Notes under the pieces: model-generated
Told to the model about the DNA's origin: nothing
Database searches by the model: none
The model's input: the letters and a program-made list of their open reading frames with translations, nothing else
Shown here: piece after piece, positions 1 through 8,970 of the stretch
Layout: each line of letters starts with the position of its first letter
Position numbering within the stretch: position 1 is the first letter of the stretch
Assembly: GCA_003818205.1 (NCBI GenBank)
Contig: RPRQ01000007.1
Span: forward strand, 38,463-102,462
Source of the DNA: Bacteroidales bacterium
GTDB lineage: Bacteria > Bacteroidota > Bacteroidia > Bacteroidales > Tenuifilaceae
Direction of reading: 5' to 3'
Length of the DNA: 64,000 nt
Position numbers and translations under genes: made by a program

Positions 1-117
1 GGGAGTTACCGAAGAATTTTCAGCTTCTTTTGCTTGTCTGTTACCACAGCTTACAAAGAACATTACTGCCAATAGCAGTGTAGAGATTTTAACGATGTTG
101 AACTTACTAGTTTTCAT
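1..117 (-). CDS. Lipoprotein N-terminus (partial gene)
   Basis: Reading the minus strand from an ATG at 117 gives 39 codons open to the window edge. The product starts MKTSKFNIVK, continues with a hydrophobic stretch (STLLLAVMFFV) and reaches a lipobox-like VSCGN with the cysteine at residue 24. The residues after it are polar (NRQAKEAENSS), typical of the linker of a Bacteroidetes outer-membrane lipoprotein. Only the signal region is present, so the mature function cannot be inferred. Confidence 0.75.
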   Translation of the reverse strand, partial: MKTSKFNIVKISTLLLAVMFFVSCGNRQAKEAENSSVTP

Positions 118-284
118 CTGATTTATAGGTTTGGGTTAGTTGTATCCTTACTAAGGTTTAGTAATATTTTAAGGTTCGAATATAGCATTTTATGAATAGT
201 AAAAGTAATAATTCGCATATAAATTAACAATTTATAGTTGGTCTTGTTTAAACAAATTATTTTTAAAGCAAGAAAAAAAACTTT

Positions 285-361
285 AACTACTCACCACGAA
301 GACACACCTGCCTACCGGTCAGGTCCGTGGTTTTTTTATTTTGGTTAATGCTGAATAGTTA
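285..361. repeat. Short copy of the TAACTATTCA-ended inverted repeat
   Basis: The left end reads AACTACTCACCACGAAGACAC and the right end carries TCCGTGGTTTTTTT followed by CTGAATAGTTA, so the two ends are inverted copies. A second palindrome, CCTGCCTACCGGTCAGG, sits in the middle. The same ends recur at 2377-2579 and 21512-21732. It lies 15 bases past the dnaG stop codon. Nothing else is seen between the lipoprotein start and dnaG. Confidence 0.6.
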
Positions 362-375
362 CAAAATACTTTAAG

Positions 376-2316
376 CTAAAGAACAATTCTATCCAACTCC
401 TTTGAAAGCGTATTCTGTAAGTCGTTTAATGTTTTTACTTTTTTAAGTATACCATTCGTTTCTTCCACCTGATTTTTGATATCGAGTTTAACGAGATCGT
501 CGTGAAGTTTTTTTATGGCCAACTTCATGATTTTACTTTTATAAACGATAATTGCTTTTGGTACAACTCGATGAAGAAAATCGATATCCTCCTCAGAAAA
601 TGCTTGGTGTTTAGCCCAAATTTTGCTCAACTTATGGGGTGTTGAAAGGAAATCAACCGCCACTTGGCTGATCTGACTATCGGGGTGGTTCACAAAGTAT
701 CGGTTATCTACCATGGGGTTAATATCGAGCTGCGAGAGGTACTCGTTGAATATTTTCTGATATACAAGGTTTTTAAACTCCAAATCATCATTTAGTATCT
801 CGTTGATAATATACTGACCAATGGATACCGATGGGGACTCCTGATTATCGTCATTGAGTTCAGGTTTCCAAAACTCCACGTTGCCATGCCGGAGCATAAA
901 GTAAACGATTTCCTTTTCCTGCTCTTCGCATGATACATTCGTTACAAAACCTGGAAGGGGAGGAGTGGTTTTTATTTCGGCTTCAGCAGGTATTTTGCCC
1001 AAAACCTGCTCCATTTTCTTCCGCCGGTTCGAGGCTACCTCGGTGTAGAGAACGTTTTCCTGAATATCGAGAAGTCTGCTGCAATCTTTGATGTAAACCG
1101 AGCGGATAATACTATCGGGAATAACGGATATTGACCGAACGATATCGGAGATTAGCCCAGCACGCTTAATGGGATCGACCTTTGCCTCATCGAGGAGTAT
1201 TCGGGTTTTAAAGGTGATGAAATCGGTTTCGTTCTTGGCAATGAAATCTAAAACCTCCGATGCGCTATGCGAACGGGCGTAGCTATCGGGGTCCTCGCCA
1301 TCGGGAAGCAATGCAACCTTAACGTTTAAGCCCTCTTCAAGCACTAGGTCAATCCCTCTGATTGATGCCTTAATACCAGCAGCATCGCCATCGTAAAGGA
1401 TGGTTACGTTGGGCGTGAAACGCTTAATCAGCCTAATCTGATCAATCGTAAGCGATGTCCCCGAGCTGGCAACCACGTTTTCGACCCCAGCTTGGTGAAG
1501 CGAGATAACATCGGTATATCCCTCAACCAAGAAGCATTTATTCTCCTGCGTGATGGATTTTTTAGCATGAAAAATTCCGTAGAGGATACCGCTCTTGTGG
1601 TAAATTTCGCTCTCGGGGCTATTCAGGTATTTGGCAAACTTCTTATCGGTTTTCAGAATTCTTCCACCAAAGGCGGTAACCCTACCGCTGATGCTATGAA
1701 TGGGGAACATCACCCTACCCTGAAACCTGTCGAACGTATCCTCGTTATGCTGAATGGTTAGCCCAGTTTTAACTAGAAAATCAAGTTTATAACCCTCTCG
1801 AATAGCGGTTTTGGTGAAAGCATCCCGCTGATCGAGGCAGTAGCCTAGCTGAAATTTCTCGATGGTATCGTCGCGGAAACCCCGTTCACGGAAATATGCC
1901 ATCCCGATGGTTTTTCCGTCGGAGTGTTTATGAAGGTTATCGCTGAAGTACCTTTGTGCGTAAGCAGTAACCACCATTAGGCTCTCACGCTCATTCCGCT
2001 GCTGAAGTTCTTCGGGGGTAACCTCCTTCTCAACCACCTCAATATGATATTTACGGGCAAGGAACTTGAGCGCCTCAACGTAGCTCATATGCTCGTGTTC
2101 CATTATGAAGTTCACCGAGTTGCCTCCCTTGCCGCAACCAAAGCACTTGAAAATTCCCTTTGCAGGGCTTACAGTAAATGATGGGGTTTTTTCATTATGG
2201 AAGGGGCAAAGGCCTAGATGGTTTGTCCCCCTCTTTTTTAGAGTAACAAAATCTCCAACTACCTCGGTAATATCGGCAGCAGCAATAATCCTATCGACTG
2301 TATGTTGGTCTATCAT
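376..2316 (-). CDS. dnaG: DNA primase DnaG
   Basis: 646 residues, normal for bacterial primase, which makes RNA primers at the replication fork. The N-terminal CHC2 zinc finger is intact (C37, H40, C58, C61 in CPFH...CFGC). The catalytic core follows, with the TOPRIM signature VEGYTDVISL near residues 265-275 and LYDGDAAG near 308-315. The C-terminal 200 residues fit the helicase-binding region, which is poorly conserved. The start MIDQHTVDRI is the standard family N-terminus. The gene appears to stand alone, with repeat-filled spacers on both sides. Confidence 0.97.
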   Translation of the reverse strand: MIDQHTVDRIIAAADITEVVGDFVTLKKRGTNHLGLCPFHNEKTPSFTVSPAKGIFKCFGCGKGGNSVNFIMEHEHMSYVEALKFLARKYHIEVVEKEVTPEELQQRNERESLMVVTAYAQRYFSDNLHKHSDGKTIGMAYFRERGFRDDTIEKFQLGYCLDQRDAFTKTAIREGYKLDFLVKTGLTIQHNEDTFDRFQGRVMFPIHSISGRVTAFGGRILKTDKKFAKYLNSPESEIYHKSGILYGIFHAKKSITQENKCFLVEGYTDVISLHQAGVENVVASSGTSLTIDQIRLIKRFTPNVTILYDGDAAGIKASIRGIDLVLEEGLNVKVALLPDGEDPDSYARSHSASEVLDFIAKNETDFITFKTRILLDEAKVDPIKRAGLISDIVRSISVIPDSIIRSVYIKDCSRLLDIQENVLYTEVASNRRKKMEQVLGKIPAEAEIKTTPPLPGFVTNVSCEEQEKEIVYFMLRHGNVEFWKPELNDDNQESPSVSIGQYIINEILNDDLEFKNLVYQKIFNEYLSQLDINPMVDNRYFVNHPDSQISQVAVDFLSTPHKLSKIWAKHQAFSEEDIDFLHRVVPKAIIVYKSKIMKLAIKKLHDDLVKLDIKNQVEETNGILKKVKTLNDLQNTLSKELDRIVL

Positions 2317-2376
2317 TTCGATTTAAAATGGAAAATGTAAAGATAATAATTGGAAGGACACCGAATTAGAAAATTA

Positions 2377-2579
2377 GTAACTATTCACCACGGAGAAACG
2401 GAGGGCACAGAGTTTCACAGAGAAAATATTTATGTTTTTCGTTTTAGTGATTCTTTTGCATTTTGATATTCAGTCGTTTTTTATAATTGCCTCTCCCGAT
2501 AAATCGGGACAAGTTGTGGTTCTCCGTGCTCTCTGTGTCTCAGTGGTTTTTGTTCAATTCGATTACGGCTGAATAGTTA
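2377..2579. repeat. About 200-bp inverted repeat with CACGGAG/CACAGAG arms
   Basis: The left arm runs TAACTATTCACCACGGAG and then GGCACAGAG. The right arm carries CTCTGTGTCTCAGTGG and ends GGCTGAATAGTTA. Inside is a nested palindrome at 2493-2515 (CCCGATAAATCGGG) that reappears in reverse orientation at 33787-33809. It fills most of the 327-bp space between dnaG and the LytTR regulator. No open reading frame of note is seen, so it is probably a non-autonomous repeat of the kind scattered in this window. Confidence 0.65.
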
Positions 2580-2643
2580 GGAAAATTAGAATATCAAATT
2601 TCTTTAAATGATTTGAAGTAGAATGGTTAATTTACAGGTAGGT

Positions 2644-3372
2644 TTAAATTACGCCTTTCGCCTTTAGTTTATCTTGAAAAGTCTTTCTGTAAGCGTCTCC
2701 AATAGGGATTTTAGTTCCTGAAATTTTTACATGAGCCCTTTCAATTTCTTCGATTTTATCAATACACACGATGTATGACCGATGAATTCTTATAAAATTA
2801 TCGCTAGGAAGCATTTGTTCGATTTGAGAGAAACTCATTAGAGTCATAATCTTTTTTGTTGAAGTACGAATCCTTAAGTAATCTTTCATTCCCTCAACAT
2901 AAAGAATTTCTGAGAATTTTACTTGTTCATGCTTTTGCCCACTTTTTATGAAAATATAGTCTATCGCTTTTTCGGTAACAGTTAATGTTGAGCCTCTGAG
3001 TTGAGCAAGGTCTTTTTCAATAATTGAATAGGCTTTTTCTACTGATTTTAAGAATCTTTCGAATGAAATGGGTTTAAGCAGATAATCAACTGCATTAAGT
3101 TCATATCCTTTAATTGCAAACTTATCGAAGGCTGTTGTAAAAATTACAAGTGGTTTATTTGAAAGTGATTCAAGCAGCTGAATTCCACTTATTCCATCCA
3201 TTTGAATATCGAGAAAGAGTAAATCAATGGTGTGCCTTTTAAGCTCAGGAAGAGAAGCAAGCGCATTATCAAACTTACCATCCAGCTTTAAATAGGGAAC
3301 TCTATTGATATAGCCCACTATTTTTTCTAAGGCAAGGGGTTCATCATCAATAGCAATACATCTAATAATCAT
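2644..3372 (-). CDS. LytTR-family response regulator
   Basis: 242 residues. The receiver domain (1-120) has the acidic pair D9-D10, phospho-acceptor D55 in LFLDIQMDG, the TTAF switch segment and K99-P100 in LLKPISF. The C-terminal half (about 135-240) is a LytTR DNA-binding domain (YVEGMKDYLRI, FIRIHRSYIV). It overlaps the upstream kinase gene by four bases (ATGA), so the two are translationally coupled. As a class these pairs respond to envelope or metabolite signals; the target here is unknown. A repeat-filled spacer separates it from dnaG. Confidence 0.93.
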   Translation of the reverse strand: MIIRCIAIDDEPLALEKIVGYINRVPYLKLDGKFDNALASLPELKRHTIDLLFLDIQMDGISGIQLLESLSNKPLVIFTTAFDKFAIKGYELNAVDYLLKPISFERFLKSVEKAYSIIEKDLAQLRGSTLTVTEKAIDYIFIKSGQKHEQVKFSEILYVEGMKDYLRIRTSTKKIMTLMSFSQIEQMLPSDNFIRIHRSYIVCIDKIEEIERAHVKISGTKIPIGDAYRKTFQDKLKAKGVI

Positions 3373-4403
3373 AACATCAAGGTTAATTGTACATTGTATG
3401 AACCGTCAGAAATATCAGTAGTAAGGCTATATTTATCCTTAAAAACTAAATCTAATCTTCGCTGAACGTTCTTTAGCCCAATGCCTCCATCTCCATCGTA
3501 AGTAGTATCGGGTGTTTTCTTAATAGGATTAATTGATTTAAACACTATTGTTTTTTCCTCAGATATTAGATTAAAAGTAAATGGGATTGATAAGTTACGC
3601 TTATCACCATGCTTAAAGGCATTTTCAACAAACGAAATGAGTAGCATAGGGGGGATTGAGTGTTCAAAATGATTTCCGGTAACCTTCAGTTCTACCAGGG
3701 TATCCTTTAGGAGTCTTATTTTTTGAAGTTCAATATAACTTTTCAAGTATTCAATTTCGCGAGCAAGCGTTACTTTATTACAATTTGCTTCGTAAAGCAT
3801 ATACCTCATTATTTCAGATAGTCGAAGTAATGCATCAGAGGCTTTATCTGTATCTTTAGTAATAAGTGTGTGGATATTATTTAACGTATTAAATAAAAAA
3901 TGAGGGTTGATTTGACTCCTAAGTAATGCTAGTTCGCTTGCCTGATTTTGAACTTCAAGTTGAACGATTCGCTGTTGTTCTAAATACCAGTGTTTTAGAA
4001 TTTTTATAGAAGTTGCTGTTACTATTATCATTATAACACCAATAGACATATTAAAAAAACGAGTGGTGAAAATTGGCGAATTTGATGGATCGAATTGAGG
4101 GTAGAGCAATGGGTAAATATAATAATAGTTTACTAATCTTTCAGCAACTGCGGCAGCGAGAGCCGTTGCGATAAAAACGGTTAGAAACCAGATGTATCTT
4201 TTTCGAATTAAAAGTTTAGGGATTAAAAAATATAGTGAAAAATAGGTGCCCGACATATCGATTGGAAGAACAAGCAAATTTTGATATAGAATAATCAATG
4301 TGTTATCAATCCAGAAACCGTAAAGAAGAGTTGTGAATAAAAGAGCAAAGGCCCAATATATAACATGGAGTAAAACTCTTTTTGTTGTTTTCCCAATTTT
4401 CAT
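3369..4403 (-). CDS. LytS/YpdA-type sensor histidine kinase
   Basis: 344 residues. Four hydrophobic membrane segments lie in the first 135 residues (about 12-32, 36-62, 70-90, 113-134), followed by a short coiled coil. The His_kinase domain carries the phospho-acceptor H168 in the signature LRSQINPHFLFNTLNN. An HATPase_c fold follows, with N-box PPMLLISFVENAFKHG and GDGGIGLKNV. There is no extracellular sensor domain, so sensing is probably through the membrane segments. It is first gene of a two-gene operon with the LytTR regulator. Confidence 0.93.
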   Translation of the reverse strand: MKIGKTTKRVLLHVIYWAFALLFTTLLYGFWIDNTLIILYQNLLVLPIDMSGTYFSLYFLIPKLLIRKRYIWFLTVFIATALAAAVAERLVNYYYIYPLLYPQFDPSNSPIFTTRFFNMSIGVIMIIVTATSIKILKHWYLEQQRIVQLEVQNQASELALLRSQINPHFLFNTLNNIHTLITKDTDKASDALLRLSEIMRYMLYEANCNKVTLAREIEYLKSYIELQKIRLLKDTLVELKVTGNHFEHSIPPMLLISFVENAFKHGDKRNLSIPFTFNLISEEKTIVFKSINPIKKTPDTTYDGDGGIGLKNVQRRLDLVFKDKYSLTTDISDGSYNVQLTLML

Positions 4404-4677
4404 TATAGCCGCTTTACTAATTGACTCTCAAATTAACTGCAATTTACAATTTAGTAGATGTTATATATGATTATTTCGACAAAAGCTATATTCTTTCACC
4501 CCGATTGACCATGAACTATCGATAAATGGCGATGGGGTATATACTACAATTTATTCGTCTATTTTATCACCCAATCTATATATTACATTTTGATAATCAA
4601 TTATATCTATTGATTTTTGGTAAAGTGATAAATAAAGATTAGCGGAAGTACTCCTTACTATTAACTTTAATTAAATT

Positions 4678-5589
4678 ATGAATATGAAAAACAAAATTTG
4701 GGTTATCCAATTACTTATTATTGGATTGTTATTATCAATTACTGGCAGCTGTAAAAAGAGTGATACATCTCCTCGCAAAGATCCTATTATTACATGGGCA
4801 AATCCTGCTGACATCGTCTATGAAACATTACTAAGTTCTACACAACTGAATGCAACAGCGGATGTATCTGGTACATTTGCCTACACTCCAGCAATTGGTA
4901 CAAAACTAAACGTAGGTGATAATCAGGATTTGAGGGTTGATTTTACACCTACAGATCTAGCTAAATACAATATCGCGAGTAAAACGGTAAAAATTAATGT
5001 TATCAACCAATTAATATTTGGTTCAGTAACCGATATTGATGGTAATGTATATAAAACTATCACAATTGGAACACAAACATGGATGGCTGAAAACCTCAAG
5101 ACTCTTCATTATTCAGATGGCTCTTCGATTCCAGATGTTGTATCCTATAATAATACCGAAGAAAATGCTACAAAATACGGAAGACTCTATACTTGGGATG
5201 CAACTATGAAAGGTGTTACTACTGAAAAAGCAAAAGGTGTAAGTCCAGATGGATGGCATATTCCTTCTGATAGCGAATGGCAGGTTCTGGAAAACTTCCT
5301 AGGAGGTGCTAGTATTGCAGGGGGGAAGTTAAAATCAAAAACTGATTGGAAAATGCCAAATACAGGTGCAACTAATTCGAGTGGATTTACTGCTCTGGCA
5401 GGAGGGGAATATGATGCTAATCAATTTTTAACATTTATGTTACAGAATGAATATGCTGTATTCTGGACATCGACAGAAGTTTCATCAACTAAAGCAAGAG
5501 AAAGGTATTTATCATATGATAATGCAAATAGTTCCATATACGATTGGTATAAAATAATGAAGTATTCGATTCGATGTATTAAGGATTAA
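4678..5589 (+). CDS. FISUMP-domain lipoprotein
   Basis: 303 residues. A signal peptide ends in the lipobox ITGSC (C25), so this is a lipid-anchored envelope protein. Residues 35-110 look like an Ig-like segment (ADVSGTFAYTPAIGTKLNVGD). From about 113 the protein matches the Fibrobacter succinogenes major paralogous domain: DIDGNVYKTITIGTQTWMA, WHIPSDSEWQ, GFTALAGG and VFWTSTE. The domain is common on Bacteroidetes surfaces and its biochemical role is not known. ATG codons occur at residues 1 and 3, so the start could be either. Confidence 0.88.
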   Translation: MNMKNKIWVIQLLIIGLLLSITGSCKKSDTSPRKDPIITWANPADIVYETLLSSTQLNATADVSGTFAYTPAIGTKLNVGDNQDLRVDFTPTDLAKYNIASKTVKINVINQLIFGSVTDIDGNVYKTITIGTQTWMAENLKTLHYSDGSSIPDVVSYNNTEENATKYGRLYTWDATMKGVTTEKAKGVSPDGWHIPSDSEWQVLENFLGGASIAGGKLKSKTDWKMPNTGATNSSGFTALAGGEYDANQFLTFMLQNEYAVFWTSTEVSSTKARERYLSYDNANSSIYDWYKIMKYSIRCIKD

Positions 5590-5764
5590 ACGAATAGATC
5601 GAAAGGGTTAGAATTGATTATTTTGTCAGAAACATAATTAATTGCTCAATCCCTGACTCTATTACGTCGGATTTATTTAATATGATTAATGGATTACTCC
5701 TATAAATCTTTGTCTTAACTATTTTAATAGAAAAGAAGATTAATCAATCATACAATATAATGAG

Positions 5765-5798
5765 TGAACCCCCGTACATAATCTTGTTCGGGGGTTCA
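5765..5798. terminator. Hairpin, possible terminator of the FISUMP gene
   Basis: A perfect 10-bp stem (TGAACCCCCG / CGGGGGTTCA) encloses a 14-nt loop, about 175 bases past the FISUMP stop. No T-tract follows, so it may be a structured spacer rather than an intrinsic terminator. Confidence 0.45.
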
Positions 5799-6144
5799 TA
5801 TATACTAGAATCTTATAATCCTATTCCTTAAATTTATTATTCTATCATTCTCCTGAACTAGGATATAGCTTAAAGAATCAATTAATATACTTTTGTTTTT
5901 TGTATATTCCCCTACTTCTATTACATATTGTTTTTCCGTTGGAGTTATCGAAGAAACCATAGCCTACTAATATACTTTGAAGACTTTTTGTTTCTTGGAG
6001 GTTCAATACTCTTCGATATCACAACACCTTATTCAATGACTGAGCAGTTGGTTATTAGTGCTATTGTTATGATTCCCGTGAGCGTTTTGAGAATATTTTT
6101 TCATATATAGTTTGCTATTTATCTTGATTGTTACGATTCAGAAA

Positions 6145-6239
6145 TTTAATCTCTTTGGGTTAATTCCCCGCAGCTCTGCGATAGAAAAATGTTTTCAAGT
6201 AATATCTCGACAGTTCTGCTGCGAGGAAATTTATTGATT
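6145..6239. repeat. Palindromic intergenic repeat (CTCTTTGGGT family)
   Basis: The segment begins TTTAATCTCTTTGGGTTAAT, runs into CCCCGCAGCTCTGCG and ends with CTGCTGCGAGGAAATTTATTG. A related copy with the same order of blocks is at 60537-60634 (AATCTCTTTGGGTGAATTCT, later GCGGCGAGGAGTTTCATTG). The outer blocks are roughly inverted copies of each other. Confidence 0.5.
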
Positions 6240-6348
6240 ACATATAAGAACTTTTGATTATAGTTTATTATCTAAATCATAAGTTTTTCTTGTACAACAA
6301 AATCCTAAATTTCTTATATTTACCTCACTACCATTAAAAAGTATTCCT

Positions 6349-7569
6349 ATGAGAAGAATTGCTCCGATACTTTTAATGACCTTTCTGATAGGTCAAGCAG
6401 CATTTGCATGCACTACGGCAATAGTTAGCGGAAAAGCTACTCGCGATGGCAGACCGTTGATGTGGAAGCACCGCGATAGCGATTCGTTCAACAATAAGAT
6501 GATGTTCATTAAGGGGAAGCGGTACAATTTTGTGGGCTTAGTAAATTCCGACGATAAGGATTATCAGGTTTGGGGTGGAACAAATAGCGCGGGTTTTTCT
6601 ATTATGAACTCTGCATCGTACAACCTAAAGCCTATCGATGATAAAACAGAAAAGGCGGATCAGGAAGGGTTTATTATGCGAATTGCTCTTGAATATTGCG
6701 CTACAATTAAAGATTTTCAAAATTTACTAGATACTTTACCAAAACCTTTGGGTGTTGAAGCAAACTTTGGAGTAATTGATACAATGGGAGGAGCAGCATA
6801 CTTCGAGACCAATAACTTTTCCTACAAAAAGTTTGATGTAAACGACCCGAAAATTGCGCCGAATGGTTACTTAATACGAACGAACTACTCCATTTCCGGG
6901 AGAGAGAATGAGGGAGCAGGATATAATCGCTATCAAACGGCAATTAAGCAGATTGAAGAGGGGTACAAAAGCAAATCACTCAACCCATACTTTTTTCTCG
7001 ACAAGGCAAGCCTTTGCTTGAAGCACGAGCTAACAAAAACCGATTTATCTGTTGAGTTTAAGAAGAATACAATTCCCAATAGATTGTACACTTTAAGGGA
7101 TTATATTGTGAGGTATTCATCAACATCGACAATTCTAATTCATGGGGTAAAGGCAGGGGAATCACCATTACTCATCACAACTTGGGTGAAGTTGGGATTT
7201 CAACCAACATCCGTTTCAGTGCCAATATGGATAGGTACTGCGGAGAATATGCCTGCTCTAGTTACTGCTCCAGGACTCGAAACAGCTGATCTTTGTAACT
7301 TCTCTTTGCTGCTCAAAAAGGATTGCTTCCCATTCAAGAAATGGTCGGAGGGTGAGAGCTATGTATGCCTTGAAAAATTAGGCAATAAGGATGAAACAGG
7401 GTATATGCAGATAAATACTTTTTTCGATAAAGAGCTAATCGGTAGAGCGGAGAAGCTTATTACTAAATGGCAGAAGCTAGGTTTTGATTCCGATGAATCG
7501 TTGGACTTATATAAGGAGTTCGAGAAGCAAATAAGGATATTTTATCGTGAGAATTTTAACTTAAAGTAA
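6349..7569 (+). CDS. Exported Ntn-hydrolase, C45/penicillin-acylase-like
   Basis: 406 residues. A signal peptide ends AAFA just before C21, and the next residues CTTAIVSGKATRDGRPLMWKHRD match the N-terminal nucleophile segment of acyl-transferring Ntn hydrolases of the C45/choloylglycine type. Type I cleavage at AFA would expose cysteine as the catalytic N-terminus; a lipoprotein reading of the same site is also possible. The conserved asparagine-rich core (GTNSAGFSIMNS, YLIRTNYS) follows. The likely role is amide hydrolysis or acyl transfer in the periplasm; the substrate is unknown. Its TAA stop shares one base with the ATG of the downstream sirtuin gene. Confidence 0.8.
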   Translation: MRRIAPILLMTFLIGQAAFACTTAIVSGKATRDGRPLMWKHRDSDSFNNKMMFIKGKRYNFVGLVNSDDKDYQVWGGTNSAGFSIMNSASYNLKPIDDKTEKADQEGFIMRIALEYCATIKDFQNLLDTLPKPLGVEANFGVIDTMGGAAYFETNNFSYKKFDVNDPKIAPNGYLIRTNYSISGRENEGAGYNRYQTAIKQIEEGYKSKSLNPYFFLDKASLCLKHELTKTDLSVEFKKNTIPNRLYTLRDYIVRYSSTSTILIHGVKAGESPLLITTWVKLGFQPTSVSVPIWIGTAENMPALVTAPGLETADLCNFSLLLKKDCFPFKKWSEGESYVCLEKLGNKDETGYMQINTFFDKELIGRAEKLITKWQKLGFDSDESLDLYKEFEKQIRIFYRENFNLK

Positions 7570-8273
7570 TGGTTAAAAAGAAGTTGGTTGTTCTTACTGG
7601 TGCAGGAATTAGCGCCGAAAGCGGGTTAAGAACCTTTCGCGATATGGGAGGTCTATGGGAGGAGTATGATATCATGGAGGTGGCCAGCTACGAGGGATGG
7701 AAGCAAAACCCCGAGTTGGTGCTAAAATTCTATAACGACCGACGCAAACAGCTTAAGGATGTTGAGCCAAATCTGGGTCATTTAGCGCTAGTTGATGCAG
7801 AGAAGTACTTTGATGTTCGTATTATTACCCAGAATGTCGATAATCTTCATGAACGTGCAGGAAGCACTAAAATCCTGCATCTTCATGGCGAATTAACCAA
7901 GGTTGAATCATCTATTGATTCAACGCTTGTTCATGACATTGGCTATACCGATCTGAATTTGGGCGACAAATGTTCAAAAGGGTCTCAGCTTCGCCCGCAT
8001 ATAGTTTGGTTTGGCGAGGAAGTACCTGCTATGACCGAGGCTATTCGGATTACACGCCAAGCCGAGATTTTTGCTGTGGTTGGAACTTCGCTTAACGTTT
8101 ATCCTGCAGCGGGTCTCTTGGGGTACGCCCCTGTAAACGCCCCGATTTATCTAATTGACCCAAATGCGGTAGAAGTGCAATCGCGCAATAGGATACATTA
8201 TATTAATGAGAATGCCTCGGTGGGTGTTGGGAGAATGTTAGAGCTATTATTAAAAAGTACTTCGAGTGCCTAA
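7569..8273 (+). CDS. Sir2-family NAD-dependent deacylase, zinc-less type
   Basis: 234 residues. The NAD-binding motif GAGISAESGLRTFRD (residues 12-26), TQNVDNLHERAG, the catalytic histidine in HLHGEL and the GTSLNVYPAAG loop are all present, as is LRPHIVWFGE. The usual four zinc cysteines between HGEL and LRPH are absent: the stretch has one cysteine (DKCSKG). This cysteine-poor form is seen in Bacteroidales CobB-like proteins, so it is a subfamily trait rather than damage. It probably removes acyl groups from protein lysines. It is translationally coupled to the Ntn-hydrolase, and its stop codon lies in the arm of a long hairpin. Confidence 0.9.
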   Translation: MVKKKLVVLTGAGISAESGLRTFRDMGGLWEEYDIMEVASYEGWKQNPELVLKFYNDRRKQLKDVEPNLGHLALVDAEKYFDVRIITQNVDNLHERAGSTKILHLHGELTKVESSIDSTLVHDIGYTDLNLGDKCSKGSQLRPHIVWFGEEVPAMTEAIRITRQAEIFAVVGTSLNVYPAAGLLGYAPVNAPIYLIDPNAVEVQSRNRIHYINENASVGVGRMLELLLKSTSSA

Positions 8274-8347
8274 AATGCCTAGAGTACTTAAAGTGATAAG
8301 AGAAGATTTAACTTTAAGTACTCTAAACTCAAGGCATTTTAGGCACT
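8265..8347. terminator. Very long hairpin over the sirtuin stop codon
   Basis: The left arm 8265-8294 (starts AGTGCCTAAAATGCCT) is fully complementary to 8311-8347, apart from a 7-nt bulge (AAACTCA) in the right arm. This gives a 30-bp stem and a 16-nt loop. The TAA of the sirtuin gene at 8271-8273 is inside the stem, and the next gene starts 14 bases past it. It could act as terminator, attenuator or mRNA stabiliser, or be a palindromic repeat that landed there. Confidence 0.6.
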
Positions 8348-8361
8348 TCATAATTTGGATC

Positions 8362-8970
8362 ATGAAAAATTATATTTTACTAAGTTTATTATTTTTAGGA
8401 GTTTTATCGCAAACAATTGCGCAACGTTTCGATGGAGGCTTTTTATGTGGTATTGCAGCAACTCAGGTCGATGGCGATAGCCATGCGGGCTACAATAAAG
8501 CGGGACCGATTGTAGGCATTTGGGTGGGTCGTCGGTTATCATCGGTGTTTTACTCCAGAATGGAGCTACGGTATATTCAAAAGGGTAGCTTTGCCAAAAG
8601 AACGGAGGAGGGATCAAACACAAGCTATTACCGTATGCGGTTGAATTACTTCGAAATACCCCTAATATTAGGCTATAGGCTACGCAATGGGTTCAATCCA
8701 TTGGTAGGTTTTTCTGGGGGGTATCTTATTAAAGCCACTGAGATGACAGAGTTTGGCTCGCTCCCAGCTGAAGATATTCAAAAATTCAGAAATTGTGAAT
8801 TCGCTGGTTTACTGGGTGTTGAATACAACAAAAGCGAGCACTGGGCTTTTTACCTTGTTTACACCTATTCGTTCTTCCCCATAAGACCTCACAATACCGA
8901 TGTAACCTACCGTTGGAATAGCGGACAGTATAATAATGTGCTAGAACTAGTGGCGAGGTATAAATTGTAG
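8362..8970 (+). CDS. PorT-family outer-membrane beta-barrel protein
   Basis: 202 residues from the ATG at 8362, chosen because it opens a clean signal peptide (MKNYILLSLLFLGVLSQTIAQ). A longer in-frame start at 8266 would read through the hairpin and is unlikely. The mature part has alternating beta-strand pattern with aromatic girdles (RMELRYIQKG, RMRLNYFEIPLILGYR, NPLVGFSGGYL) and ends ...VLELVARYKL, as in OMP_b-brl_2/PorT-type barrels. It lies in the outer membrane; a specific function is not evident. Confidence 0.82.
   Translation: MKNYILLSLLFLGVLSQTIAQRFDGGFLCGIAATQVDGDSHAGYNKAGPIVGIWVGRRLSSVFYSRMELRYIQKGSFAKRTEEGSNTSYYRMRLNYFEIPLILGYRLRNGFNPLVGFSGGYLIKATEMTEFGSLPAEDIQKFRNCEFAGLLGVEYNKSEHWAFYLVYTYSFFPIRPHNTDVTYRWNSGQYNNVLELVARYKL

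Larger units (their letters stand above)
5590..6348. other. Gene-poor spacer of about 760 bp
   Basis: Apart from the hairpin at 5765-5798 and the palindromic repeat at 6145-6239, I see no supported gene. A 60-codon ORF at 5928-6110 has a hydrophobic C-terminal half but no recognisable domain. The last 60 bases contain TATATTTA at 6315-6322, close to the Bacteroidetes -7 consensus TAnnTTTG, which may drive the Ntn-hydrolase gene. Confidence 0.5.

Noticed and set aside
5928..6110. 60-codon plus-strand ORF with a hydrophobic half
   Set aside because: No recognisable family, no neighbour in operon distance and no support beyond an open frame in AT-rich DNA.
7569..8273. Sirtuin as a damaged gene because the zinc cysteines are missing
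   Set aside because: All NAD-binding and catalytic motifs are intact, and cysteine-poor sirtuins are usual in Bacteroidales.
8266..8361. Longer start for the barrel protein gene
   Set aside because: It would overlap the sirtuin stop and read through the long hairpin; the ATG at 8362 gives a clean signal peptide.
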